Assembly (NCBI GenBank): GCA_001898225.1
Contig: MKTJ01000092.1
Span: 81,107-145,106 of the forward strand
Direction: 5' to 3'
Origin: Chloroflexi bacterium 54-19
GTDB lineage: Bacteria; Chloroflexota; Chloroflexia; Chloroheliales; Chloroheliaceae
DNA: 64,000 bases
A program made the translations under genes and the position numbers. The stretch's first letter is position 1. Each line of letters starts with the position of its first letter. Shown piece after piece: positions 33,659 through 43,181 of this stretch. The notes below the pieces were generated by a model. It worked only from the letters and a program-made list of their open reading frames with translations. It had not been told where the DNA came from and made no database searches.

Positions 33659-34912
33659 ATGCCTAAGGAAAAAGTTTACTCGAGTGATTTCGACTTCATG
33701 CCCAACCACCCGGCGGGCGTCCTCGCTCCGAAAGGGTTCAAGTCAGGCGCGACCTACTGCGGCCTGAAGACCTACGGGGCGGGCAAACTGGACCTGGGTC
33801 TGCTGGTTTCGAGCGTGCCCTGTGCCGCCGCCGGGGTCTACACCCAGAGCCTGGTAAGAGCGGCCCCGGTCCTGCTCGATAGCGAAATCACCGGCCAGGG
33901 GACCGCCCAGGCCGTCATCTTTAACGCCGGTATCGCCAACGCCTGCACCGGGGAACAGGGCTACTACGACGCCCAGGAAATGCAGCAATTAGCCGGGGAG
34001 AAACTCGGTATTCCGGCCAATTACGTGCTGGTGACTTCGACCGGGGTTATCGGCCACATGCTGCCGATGGAAAAGATTCGTTCCGGGGTCGAGGCGATTA
34101 CCCTCGGTGAAGGTGAAGCCGCCGGGACCCAGGCCTCTTTCTGTATCATGACCACCGATACCCGGCCCAAACGCGCCGTCGCCCGTTTCACCTGGGACGG
34201 CAAGGTCTGTTTTATCGGCGGGATGTGCAAGGGCGCGGGGATGATTCACCCGAACATGGCTACCATGCTCTGCTACCTGACCACCGATGTGGCCGCTACA
34301 CCGGCTTTTCTCCAGGCGGTGTTGAGCGAACTGGCCCAGGAAACCTTTAACATGATTACGGTGGACGGCGATACCAGCACCAACGACAGTGTTTTGTTGC
34401 TGGCGAATGGTCTTTCCGGTACACCCGTGCTGGGTGACGGCGCTTCTCCCGAAAAAGAACAGGTCTTCAAGGAAGCCCTCCGCGAGGTCATGACTTACCT
34501 GGCGAAGGAAATCGCCCGTGACGGCGAAGGCGCGACCAAGTTGATGGAAGTCTGGGTGCGCGGGGCCGCTTCGGTCAAAGAAGCGCGCCTGGCGGTACGG
34601 ACGGTCGCGGGAAGCATGCTCACTAAGTCGGCGGTCTATGGCGGTGACCCAAACTGGGGCCGTATCCTGGCGGCGGCGGGACGGAGCGGGGCCAACTTCG
34701 ACCCGACCAGGACCGACATCTATATTGGCGACGTGCCCTTGATGCTGGCCGGGACACCCCAGCCTTTCGAAAAGAGCCAGGCCCAGGCGGCTTTGACCGG
34801 GCCGGAAGTCTATATTACGGTAGACCTCCACGCCGGGGAAGGCGAGGCGGTCGGTTGGGGCTGCGACCTGACCCAGGAATACGTTGTCATCAACAGCGAA
34901 TACGAGACATAA
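33659..34912 (+). CDS. argJ: Bifunctional glutamate N-acetyltransferase / N-acetylglutamate synthase ArgJ
   Basis: A 417-aa protein of standard ArgJ length. The autocleavage site is ATML with T202 (PNMATMLCYL); cleavage before the Thr creates the N-terminal nucleophile of the beta chain. Other conserved pieces are FNAGIANACTG, VTSTGVIG and GGDPNWGRILAA. It transfers the acetyl group from acetylornithine to glutamate in cyclic arginine synthesis. No other arg gene is adjacent. Confidence 0.96.
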   Translation: MPKEKVYSSDFDFMPNHPAGVLAPKGFKSGATYCGLKTYGAGKLDLGLLVSSVPCAAAGVYTQSLVRAAPVLLDSEITGQGTAQAVIFNAGIANACTGEQGYYDAQEMQQLAGEKLGIPANYVLVTSTGVIGHMLPMEKIRSGVEAITLGEGEAAGTQASFCIMTTDTRPKRAVARFTWDGKVCFIGGMCKGAGMIHPNMATMLCYLTTDVAATPAFLQAVLSELAQETFNMITVDGDTSTNDSVLLLANGLSGTPVLGDGASPEKEQVFKEALREVMTYLAKEIARDGEGATKLMEVWVRGAASVKEARLAVRTVAGSMLTKSAVYGGDPNWGRILAAAGRSGANFDPTRTDIYIGDVPLMLAGTPQPFEKSQAQAALTGPEVYITVDLHAGEGEAVGWGCDLTQEYVVINSEYET

Positions 34913-34957
34913 TTCACGTTAAACGGGGAACGGGCAAAACAACAAGAGCGATAAAAT

Positions 34958-34983
34958 TGGGGTTAATCTATTTTGATTAGCCC
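34958..34983 (+). terminator. Weak terminator after argJ
   Basis: GGGGTTAATC (34958-34967) pairs with GATTAGCCCC (34974-34983), one G-U pair, loop TATTTT. No clear T-run follows. Confidence 0.4.
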
Positions 34984-35032
34984 CTGATAAGTTTAAACCT
35001 CCAGCACAAACAAAATAAGGGGGACCGGGCAA

Positions 35033-36019
35033 ATGGACTATCTGGCGAGATACACCAATGGCGAATACCGGCAAGTCTGGGAAGAACTCTTAAAACTCGG
35101 TCCCGAAATCCGCCAGGGCGACCTCTACGCCCAGGCCGAAGCGGTCGCCAGGGAGACCATGCGCCGGGTCAAAACCAACCTTGAAACCCTGGTCGAACGG
35201 CTCAAAACCCTTAATTATAACTTCGAATACCCACCCCTTGTACCACTCGACCTCACTGAATCAAAAAAAGTGGCCGATTTAGACCAGAAATACGGCCCTT
35301 TACCCCTCTCTATAAAAATCTTCTTTGAAGAAGTAGGGCAGGTAAATTTTATGGGTTCGCACCCAAAGTTGTGCGAGTACACCCCATCGCCTAGCCTTGA
35401 AGGAATGTCCGAAAAAATTAACTCCACCTATCAAAAACATTTTGGGGAGGTGCCTGAACCCGACCTCTCGTCTTCGGTAAACCCGACCCTGGGTTTATTG
35501 TTCCAGCTCATGCAGGAAACCGCTAAAGGTGCGGTAACAAATGATAATCCTGAAAGAATGACGAAACTGATAGCCTTTGCCCAGGATTTAGCGGGGAATC
35601 TCTCTTTACAGGTGGGTCCAATGCCGGGGATAAATTCGACCCCCCCAAAACCGAAAGAAAAAGAACCAGATGTTCTGGCGGACCCGCTGGTTTTTGACAC
35701 ACATCTTCTTGAAATTGACCCAAACCTTGAAGAAACCGATGAAGAGGGGTATAAAGACCCCGAAACCGGGTTGTATATCTTCGAAGTCGCACCCGACGCC
35801 TACTTTAAATCGAATTACAGCGGGGGCGGCCCCATCGAGTTTTTATTCCCCGACTTTGCCATTGACGGAAAATTACGCTGCGACGGCTACGATTACGGCT
35901 ATTTTGTCGATTATTTGCGGGAGTGTTTCGAGTGGGGCGGCTTCCCCGGTCTGAAAGACTCTAAAAAACCGCCCCTTAAAGAACTGGAATTCCTGACTAA
36001 AGATTTATTGCCTTTTTAG
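35033..36019 (+). CDS. Putative SMI1/KNR4 (SUKH)-like protein
   Basis: A 328-aa cytosolic protein. The LDQKYGPLPLSIKIFFEEVGQVNFMGSHPKL segment (about 83-113) resembles the SUKH core, where an LPLS-x6-Y/FFxxxGxVxFxGxHP pattern is found. The C-terminal part GGGPIEFLFPDFAIDGKLRCDGYDYGYFVDYLRECFEWGGFPGL is typical of SUKH-like immunity-type proteins. It may therefore be an orphan immunity protein; no toxin is adjacent. GGGGG lies before the ATG. Codon use is slightly more AT-rich in the middle. The family call is moderate. Confidence 0.5.
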   Translation: MDYLARYTNGEYRQVWEELLKLGPEIRQGDLYAQAEAVARETMRRVKTNLETLVERLKTLNYNFEYPPLVPLDLTESKKVADLDQKYGPLPLSIKIFFEEVGQVNFMGSHPKLCEYTPSPSLEGMSEKINSTYQKHFGEVPEPDLSSSVNPTLGLLFQLMQETAKGAVTNDNPERMTKLIAFAQDLAGNLSLQVGPMPGINSTPPKPKEKEPDVLADPLVFDTHLLEIDPNLEETDEEGYKDPETGLYIFEVAPDAYFKSNYSGGGPIEFLFPDFAIDGKLRCDGYDYGYFVDYLRECFEWGGFPGLKDSKKPPLKELEFLTKDLLPF

Positions 36020-36047
36020 GCGAGAGGTTTTAGAAGGCACAACACCT

Positions 36048-37574
36048 CTAAGTCAGGGCGGTTTCCTCGACGGTAAGGTCGAAGAAAATGTGAAAACCGC
36101 CGTCTTTGTGGTTGGCCTCGTAACGAATATCGGTAAACGGCCCGTCCTGGCTGACAGACGGCCCTTCGATATTGGTCTTGACGGCCACCTTTAACCCCGG
36201 AAACTGCCATTGGCCCGCTTCGATTTTCACGTCCTGCGGCGCACCGGGCGTATAGACCCGGAAAATAAAAACCCGCTCCATTACAAACAGGCCGTGCCAG
36301 ACAAAGCTTTTTATATGGAGGTGATTTTTCTCGACCGTGGCGTCCGCCGGTAAGTTATTCACCAGTTTGAGCCAGGCAACCTCTCCGCCGGTCGATTTCC
36401 AATGAACGGTGGCGAGATGATACTGGCTCCAGACCGGCTTGCTGCCGCTGGCATCCTCGGCCCCAACCATCAGGTTTTCGGTAAGCCAGGCCGTCGCCAC
36501 TCGCCGGGGTGAGTTGGTAATAACCCGCTCAACCGACCGTTCGCCGCTAAAACTCGTAAAAACCGCCTGGACCTCCGCCGGGATACGCGCCCCTACTGCC
36601 ACCGCCCAGATACCGCACATCATGTCGTTCTTGTGTTCGGCGTTAAAAGCGCCGGGCGCGACATTGGTCGCCGGTAGAGGTGCCAGGCCCCGGCCCAGTT
36701 CCAGCCGCACCGACATCCCGATGCTCGTGACATATTTGCACATGTCCATACCGTAGCTCCGGTCGTAAGGGCCGGAGAGGTTTTTTAACCCGGCGTGGTA
36801 GAAACGGGCGAGTTCCCGCCAGAGGGCTTCCTCCATCTTCGCGCCCAGGTCACGCAGGACCGGCGAGGACGAGAAAGTCACCCACATTCCCAGCGCTTTC
36901 AGGTCAATCCCGCAGTAGGTCGGAGAATTATATTCATCAAAACAGCCGGTCTCGCTCATCAGGGCATAAATTTCCCCGGCCAGGGCCTCACCCTGCGCGA
37001 CCCATTCGGGCTTTTTGAAGCGTTCGCCCACAAATACCAGCATGAAAGCTTTCATCAGGACGATATTCGTGTAGGAGACTGGGAGAGGCCGGGCCAGGGT
37101 GCCTTCAATGATGCGCTGCAAGGCGGTATCTATCCGGGCTTCCAGACCCGGTTCAAGCTCGGTGGCAAATTCCTGCAAGACCACCGCCAGTCCGTTACCG
37201 ATAAACTCCCGCCAATTGGGGTCATAATCGCGCCAGATGAGGGAATGGACCGGGGGATGGGCTTCTTCCGGGGAGAGGTAAAAGGTACCGTGATAGGGCT
37301 GGTCCGGCTCATCGAACTGGTAGTCCAGCACGATATTAAGCACCCGGTTGGCCCGCTCTTTATCGCCGGGATGGTCTCGCATTAATAGGCCCAGGGCGTA
37401 CATACCGCTTTCGCGGACAGAGTGGATAGCGTCAGCCGGGGGCAGGGCCGCCTCGTCAATGGCCTCCCGTAACAGACCCACCCTTTCGTCCCACCATGCA
37501 TCCAGGATTGTCATTGTTTCCAGCAGCAGGGTTTGACTTTCGGGGGCGAGGTGGTCCAGGCGGATAGAGGTCAT
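36048..37574 (-). CDS. Unrecognised protein, helical-toroid plus beta-sandwich layout
   Basis: A 508-aa cytosolic protein (no signal peptide) that I do not recognise by family. The first 310 residues are helical with repeated small-hydrophobic patterns and sequence such as GNGLAVVLQEFATELEP and DEYNSPTYCGIDLKALGMW, as in (alpha/alpha)6 toroid polysaccharide lyases or hydrolases. The last 180 residues are beta-strand-like (WSQYHLATVHWKSTGGEVAWLKL, FVMERVFIFRVYTPG), as in heparinase-type proteins. A lyase acting on acidic sugars is a guess. RBS AGGAG precedes the ATG. Confidence 0.55.
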   Translation of the reverse strand: MTSIRLDHLAPESQTLLLETMTILDAWWDERVGLLREAIDEAALPPADAIHSVRESGMYALGLLMRDHPGDKERANRVLNIVLDYQFDEPDQPYHGTFYLSPEEAHPPVHSLIWRDYDPNWREFIGNGLAVVLQEFATELEPGLEARIDTALQRIIEGTLARPLPVSYTNIVLMKAFMLVFVGERFKKPEWVAQGEALAGEIYALMSETGCFDEYNSPTYCGIDLKALGMWVTFSSSPVLRDLGAKMEEALWRELARFYHAGLKNLSGPYDRSYGMDMCKYVTSIGMSVRLELGRGLAPLPATNVAPGAFNAEHKNDMMCGIWAVAVGARIPAEVQAVFTSFSGERSVERVITNSPRRVATAWLTENLMVGAEDASGSKPVWSQYHLATVHWKSTGGEVAWLKLVNNLPADATVEKNHLHIKSFVWHGLFVMERVFIFRVYTPGAPQDVKIEAGQWQFPGLKVAVKTNIEGPSVSQDGPFTDIRYEANHKDGGFHIFFDLTVEETALT

Positions 37575-37620
37575 CAGGAGGCTCCTTTTAGTTTTCTATA
37601 TAAAAATAAACAGGCTGAAT

Positions 37621-37652
37621 AGAAAACCGGCCCTTGAAAACCAGGACCGGCC
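37621..37652 (-). terminator. Terminator of the WD40 protein gene
   Basis: On the minus strand CCGGTCC (37650-37644) pairs with GGGCCGG (37633-37627, one G-U pair), followed by TTTTCT (37626-37621). Confidence 0.7.
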
Positions 37653-37686
37653 CTCTCATTCTAACATTTAATTTTTAATTTAGCAC

Positions 37687-40600
37687 TCAGTTAATCCGCC
37701 ATAACACCGCCGTATTGGGGGCGCTGCTGCTCGAAATGAGGGTTTTGTTATCCGGCAGCCACTGGACAAAATTGACCGGGCGGGTCTGGCCTCGCAGAAT
37801 GGCAGTGTTCTTCCAGTTGGTCGTTTCCCAGACTTTCACGGTATGGTCAAGCGAACCTGTCGCCAGACTTTTGCTGTCAGGCGAGAAGGCCAGGACCGTA
37901 ATGGCGACCTGGTGCGCGTTATAAGCCTGGAAAAGTTTGCCGTTGGAGGCGTCATAAAGCTGGACGAGCCCGTTATCGAAACCGAGCGCCACCATGCGGC
38001 CATCCGGCGAGACTGCCGAAGCGGTAATGGTCGCTTTTACCGGCTTTTCCTCAGTGGAAGGCTGGAAAGACATTTTGGTGGGCGAGTCTTTTGACCCGGT
38101 TGGGGCCAGTTTCAAAATACCATAGTCGCGGGTATTATCGAGCGGTCCCACCAGGAAGGACCAATCAGATGCCCAGTCTCGCGGCACCGTCCAGAATTGT
38201 GGAATATTAGACCGGGCCACAAGAGAACCCAAGGGGTCGCCCATTTTGTTCTCAGACTGGCCGGTCAGGGATTGATTGGGGTTGGTTACACTATAAGTCA
38301 CGACCGGGCTTCCCCCGACCGAAATTGTGTATTGCTCCGAAGCTGAAATCGCCGGGGTAACCGTTGACGCAACACTTCCACTTCGGGCAGAGGACCCGGC
38401 AGTTCCCTGCCCGCCAGAAGCAGCGGTCGGGGTGACATTGACCGGCGTAGCCGCCCTGGTAGGCGGAAGGGTGGACCCTTTGGTTATCGACAAGATGCCA
38501 ACCGAATTCTGGTCTATCTCGAAAAGGAGTTCCGGCCCGGTGCCTTTGTTGTACCAATCCACCTGCGGCGTAAAATCGGCGGCGGTTGGAATAATAACGT
38601 CGGCGTAGACCGCAGGCCCGGTATTATCGAAAGACCAGACCCGCGCGACGGTTTTAGTATGCGGGTTATAAATAGTGCCGTCCGACCAGCTATAGGCCAG
38701 GGCCAGGTAGCGGCTATCGGCGGACCACTTGTAAGAAACCGTCCCGTTGCTGGTCGGATATGAAAAACCGCTGATTAACTGCCCGGTCCTTAAATCGCGA
38801 AGTTGTGGTCCGGAGGCTTTGCTATAGGTCGCCAGCCACTTGCCGTCCGGCGAGGAAACCGCCATATCCACCTGGTCGGCTACAGGTTTAGCCAGCACCT
38901 TGGCGCTAACGCCCCGGCTTGTGGCAATTCCCTGGGGCGGCACCCCGTAAATCGCCAGGTAACCCTGGTCGTCGCTTACCAGGAAGCGCTGGCCGTCCGG
39001 GGCCCACCAGCCTTTTACATCGTAAGCCAGGTCCGGCAAAGGAATGGAATAAGAAACGTTCCAGTTGGATTTGCCCCGGTCAAAGTCAAGGACCAGCAGT
39101 TTGTTGCTCCTGACCACCGGGCCATTATTGACCGTTACCACTTCCCGGCTGTCTACCAGCAGACGGTTGTCCCGCGACCAGGCTAACAAGTTAGCCGAGT
39201 CGGGGTTATCCAGGCTGATAAACTGGTAGGTCAGGGGCATCACCGGGTTACCGTCCCGGTTGGAGAGGGCTACCGAAGGGACTTCCCAGACTAACAGGAC
39301 ACGCTGGTAGGCATTCCCACCCTCGACGCCTTTTATCCAGCGTTGGAGGGCCATGTATTTGCCATCCGGCGACCAGGCAAAACCGCCCGGACTGGGGATA
39401 TTGCTGTAGCTATCTACCAGGGCCGCGCCGGGAGGAAGCGATACGGCGAAATCAATTGTAAGCGACCCCGCTTTTTCGAGAGTGCGGGTATCGTAGATAT
39501 TGACCAGGTGCAACAGCCCGCCCGGCATATAAAAGGCGATATAGTGGCTGTCCCCGGACCAACTTTTCGAAATATAAAAGAAATTCTGGGGGACATTGGT
39601 CGCCCCGGATTTCAAATCCAGGTCAGTTTGATTATTGGGGCCGACCACCGGCTGCGGGGTGCCTTTGAAGGTCCATATCTGGAACTTACTACTATCCGCG
39701 CTATTTCTAACCAGCAACATGCTGCTGTCGGGCGACCAGCTAAGCGGCAAAGAGTCACCATCTTCCGGGTAATAGTTTTTCCCTAAAAGATAAGGAATAG
39801 TCCGCAAAACCCGGCCCCCGGTGCCGAGCCGCAACTGGCCGTCCAGCCCTTCGGCGGCAAAATTCTCACCGTCCGGCGACCAGCTAACCCAGGTATACTG
39901 GTCGGAGTCGGGCAGTTCCCGGCGGCTGATGCGATTACTGCCGATACTATCCCAGACTTCCCAGCCCCCATCTTGCAGGGTCAGGTAGACATTCTGCCCC
40001 AGCGACCACTCGGCGTTCAGGGCGCGAATGTTGCGCTGGCTGTTCAGCTTGACGGCCTGACCGGGAGCCAGGGCGTCCGGCCCGACATATTTTTGTTCGG
40101 CCTGGCTCAGGTTAGCCGGGTTTAGCCGGGTCAGCCTGATACCGTCAGCCTGGCGGGTATTGAGTAGCCCGGTCGGAGCGGTCGGGGTCGGCACAAGGGT
40201 GGCAGTAGGGGAAACCGTGGCCTGAGGCCGGACGGGTACGGGCGGGTTAGCCAGCGAAAAGACCAGGAAAGCCACGATAAGGACCAGGCCGATTATCAGG
40301 CTGGTAAGGGCCAACGCCCCCGGAAACGCCACCCGGTTGGAGGGGCGCGCTTCGACAGGCGGCAAATCCAGTTCTTTGACCAGGGCCTTTTTTGGCTTCT
40401 CGGCCAGCTTGAGGCGGTTGGCCTCGATTTGCTCGTCGCTCAGGGGCAGGTTCTCCCGGCGAAAGAGGCTCCACCCAAAAGCCCCGCACAACTGGCGGGT
40501 CGAGCTATAGCCATCCTGCCAGCCCTGCCGCAAGACATTTACGGTGTGCGGGTATTGTCCGGCCAATGTGTCTAGCTGGGAAGCCGGGGAGTGGACCGCC

Positions 40601-41091
40601 AACTCCTGGCCTGTGACCAGAAAATAAAGCAGGGCCGTAAGCTCGCGCTGGCGATTGATTTCGCCCGCTTCGGTGGTGGGAAGGGTTACTTCCAGGCCGG
40701 TGCCCGTACGCCGGACCCGAATTTCCGGCAAGTCGAGCCGGGGGAAAGGCGCAACCCCCGGTTTGAAACCGCTCAAAGCTGTTTCCAGGGCATCGACGAT
40801 TTCCAGGGCCTTTTCAAGAGGTAAGCCCGAAGCCAGCCGGGTCACTTTAGCCGTTTTGGGGGGAAGACTTTTGGGTTTTAAGAGGTCTTTGGGCCGGAAA
40901 TTCAGTTTTTTGAAAAAAGCTTGCCAATCGAAAGATGGGCCGCTATGCTCTGCCGGGCTCTGGCGAAGTTCTCGCAAATAGTCCGGTAGGCCCAGGGGTC
41001 GGTCGCCTGCCAGCAGGAGATTTGAACTGGATTCTGGCTCTTTTATCTGTTTCAACCCGGTTCTCCGCGCGAATAAATTGTTGAACCCCAA
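37687..41091 (-). CDS. Membrane-anchored WD40 beta-propeller protein
   Basis: An 1134-aa protein. Residues 1-250 are cytosolic and contain a stretch (RELTALLYFLVTGQELAVHS, then GQYPHTVNVLRQGW) that loosely resembles the C-lobe of a protein kinase without catalytic residues. A single membrane helix (254-281) follows, then a Pro/Thr linker and about 800 residues of WD40/TolB-type propeller repeats (SPDGKYMALQRW-type and DHTVKVWETTNW at the end), interrupted by a low-complexity Ala/Thr stretch (about 885-925). It may be an extracytoplasmic sensor or scaffold. The start is TTG at 41091, the only candidate in the region; the ribosome site is poor. Confidence 0.75.
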   Translation of the reverse strand: MGFNNLFARRTGLKQIKEPESSSNLLLAGDRPLGLPDYLRELRQSPAEHSGPSFDWQAFFKKLNFRPKDLLKPKSLPPKTAKVTRLASGLPLEKALEIVDALETALSGFKPGVAPFPRLDLPEIRVRRTGTGLEVTLPTTEAGEINRQRELTALLYFLVTGQELAVHSPASQLDTLAGQYPHTVNVLRQGWQDGYSSTRQLCGAFGWSLFRRENLPLSDEQIEANRLKLAEKPKKALVKELDLPPVEARPSNRVAFPGALALTSLIIGLVLIVAFLVFSLANPPVPVRPQATVSPTATLVPTPTAPTGLLNTRQADGIRLTRLNPANLSQAEQKYVGPDALAPGQAVKLNSQRNIRALNAEWSLGQNVYLTLQDGGWEVWDSIGSNRISRRELPDSDQYTWVSWSPDGENFAAEGLDGQLRLGTGGRVLRTIPYLLGKNYYPEDGDSLPLSWSPDSSMLLVRNSADSSKFQIWTFKGTPQPVVGPNNQTDLDLKSGATNVPQNFFYISKSWSGDSHYIAFYMPGGLLHLVNIYDTRTLEKAGSLTIDFAVSLPPGAALVDSYSNIPSPGGFAWSPDGKYMALQRWIKGVEGGNAYQRVLLVWEVPSVALSNRDGNPVMPLTYQFISLDNPDSANLLAWSRDNRLLVDSREVVTVNNGPVVRSNKLLVLDFDRGKSNWNVSYSIPLPDLAYDVKGWWAPDGQRFLVSDDQGYLAIYGVPPQGIATSRGVSAKVLAKPVADQVDMAVSSPDGKWLATYSKASGPQLRDLRTGQLISGFSYPTSNGTVSYKWSADSRYLALAYSWSDGTIYNPHTKTVARVWSFDNTGPAVYADVIIPTAADFTPQVDWYNKGTGPELLFEIDQNSVGILSITKGSTLPPTRAATPVNVTPTAASGGQGTAGSSARSGSVASTVTPAISASEQYTISVGGSPVVTYSVTNPNQSLTGQSENKMGDPLGSLVARSNIPQFWTVPRDWASDWSFLVGPLDNTRDYGILKLAPTGSKDSPTKMSFQPSTEEKPVKATITASAVSPDGRMVALGFDNGLVQLYDASNGKLFQAYNAHQVAITVLAFSPDSKSLATGSLDHTVKVWETTNWKNTAILRGQTRPVNFVQWLPDNKTLISSSSAPNTAVLWRIN

Positions 41092-41840
41092 AAGTCGAAT
41101 AGGCGAAATGGTTACAAAAAGGTTAAATTGATTTTAACACACTCACAAAAAAACGTTGAACTTTGACCTTAAAACGTCAAATTTGCCCAAAAAGTTCCCT
41201 TTTTACCAAAACCGAAAAGAGGTTATCAGGTGTGGTTAACCCTATTTTTAGGATCTCCAGACTTTCGGATTAGCCAAAAGTACCGATTAAATATAATCCA
41301 AATTGGCTATTTTACCGTATCCTTATCAGGAAGCCTAAAACAGGGTCCTTAGTATTTTAAGGCTTACCTGAACGCCCGGAATAATGATTAGACCGGGATT
41401 AATTACTTGGATTTGCTAAAAACCTGGCGGTTGCTGGTATAAATCTTGTTACAAATTATACCTAGAGGATATTTTCTTTGTGGAACTACTCTTGTAGAAC
41501 TTTTTAAGGATATTAAGGTTTTTGATTTTTAGGAAGACAATTTCAGATCTATAGTTTTAAGGGTTTTTGATAGCATTCAGATTATTTAAATATTTTTGAT
41601 TTGTAATTATCTACCTCGTCCTGCCTACTTCTTATTCCTCGTAATACTGTGCCAGTAGTTTACGAGTTCGCCCCAATCTTGCTTTCTTCTTCCGGTGAAT
41701 TTGCGGTCAGAGCGGACCTCATATTTGCTTACCATTTAAAAAATTCAAATTTGTTACCAGAGAAGGTAAAAGTAATCAACTTTTAAGGTTGATTTACTAT
41801 TTGCTTTTTTTCCATGCTCTTGAACCAGGAAGGTGGTTTA
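41092..41840. other. Divergent AT-rich spacer upstream of the polysaccharide operon
   Basis: About 750 bases, no gene. A TGGTATAAA extended -10-like element (41432-41440) faces the operon. No strong hairpin or repeat is evident. The length suggests regulatory content. Confidence 0.4.
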
Positions 41841-43181
41841 ATGAACCTAAGTGAAATCGCCCTGGCTGGCGGCTCCTTGCTGCTTACCGCACAATCGGCC
41901 TATTCAGCCAGTCTGATGCTTTATGCCTGGGAAGGCGAAGACCAGCATTTTCGCAGCCGGGCGCCCAAAACATTCGAGCCGCCCCGGCTGAAATTTACCA
42001 TCCTCTTACCCGCCCGCCACGAGGAAGCGGTTATCCAGGATACCATTCAACGCGTTGTTGACCTCGACTATCCTCACGAACTGGTCCAGGTGTTGATTGT
42101 AATTGAGGCCGGGGATACAGGCACGATTGAAAAAGTCAATCAGAAACTGGCCGACCTGACCGCCAGGGGTATCAATCACGTCCGGTTGCTAACCTTTAGC
42201 GACCCGCCTATCAACAAACCGCACGGCCTGAACGTGGGCCTGGCCGAATCCACCGGAAACGTGGTCACTATCTTTGACGCCGAGGACGAGCCGCACCCCA
42301 ACATTCTCCAGATGGTCAATACCATTATGACCCGCGAGGAGGCCCCGGTAGTGCAATCCGGCGTCCAGTTGATGAACTACTCGGACCGCTGGTTCTCAGC
42401 CCTGAACGTACTGGAATACTTTTTCTGGTTCAAAAGCCGCATGCACTATCACTCGGCTATCAAGATGGTCCCGCTGGGCGGCAATACCGTTTTTGTCGAG
42501 CGCGATTTGCTGCGTCAGATGGGTGGGTGGGACCAGACCTGCCTGACTGAAGACGCCGACATCGGGATTCGCCTCAGTACCCAGGACATACCCATCCGGG
42601 TGGTCTACGACGACGAATATGTTACCCGCGAAGAAACCCCGCCGACGGTAGGCCAGTTCATCAAACAACGCACCCGCTGGAACCAGGGCTTTTTGCAGGT
42701 ACTGCGCAAGGGCGATTGGGCCAAACTGCCGGGAATTCGCCAGCGTTTGCTGGCTCTCTATACCCTGACCTCGCCCCTGACTCAGGCCATCCTGATTATT
42801 TACCCGCTAATCAGCCTGTGGATGTTGTTTTTCGTCAAACTGCCGACCCCGCTGGCGCTATTGACCATGCTGCCGTTGTATATGCTTATCATCCAGTTGG
42901 TGATAAGCCTGGTCGGGTTGTACGAATTTACGGCGGCCCACGGGCTCAAACCATCCTGGCTTTCCCCGCTCTGGTTGCTGGTAGCCTTTTTGCCTTACCA
43001 GGCGTTGCTCGGCTACGCAGCCCTGCGGGCGGTCTGGCGGCAGTTACGCGGCCTGAATAGCTGGGAAAAAACCGCCCATATTGGGGCGCACCGGACTTCC
43101 GAATTGACCAAAGACGTTTCAGCGGCCATGCCCCCGGTAATCCATCTACAAAAAACTGAGGAGGAGGTTGTACGTGGCTGA
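41841..43181 (+). CDS. GT2 processive glycosyltransferase, cellulose-synthase-like
   Basis: A 446-aa protein. An N-terminal membrane segment (about 8-28) is followed by the GT2 catalytic domain: ILLPARHEEAVI start, DAED (DxD-type, metal/UDP binding), TEDADIG (catalytic TED) and QRTRWNQG (the Q-x-x-R-W acceptor motif of processive synthases); three to four C-terminal membrane helices lie at about 305-400. There is no PilZ domain. The motifs support polymerising synthesis of a glucan or similar chain from a UDP-sugar at the inner membrane. The ATG at 41841 is preferred, with AGGAAGG before it. It overlaps the next gene by 8 nt. Confidence 0.9.
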   Translation: MNLSEIALAGGSLLLTAQSAYSASLMLYAWEGEDQHFRSRAPKTFEPPRLKFTILLPARHEEAVIQDTIQRVVDLDYPHELVQVLIVIEAGDTGTIEKVNQKLADLTARGINHVRLLTFSDPPINKPHGLNVGLAESTGNVVTIFDAEDEPHPNILQMVNTIMTREEAPVVQSGVQLMNYSDRWFSALNVLEYFFWFKSRMHYHSAIKMVPLGGNTVFVERDLLRQMGGWDQTCLTEDADIGIRLSTQDIPIRVVYDDEYVTREETPPTVGQFIKQRTRWNQGFLQVLRKGDWAKLPGIRQRLLALYTLTSPLTQAILIIYPLISLWMLFFVKLPTPLALLTMLPLYMLIIQLVISLVGLYEFTAAHGLKPSWLSPLWLLVAFLPYQALLGYAALRAVWRQLRGLNSWEKTAHIGAHRTSELTKDVSAAMPPVIHLQKTEEEVVRG

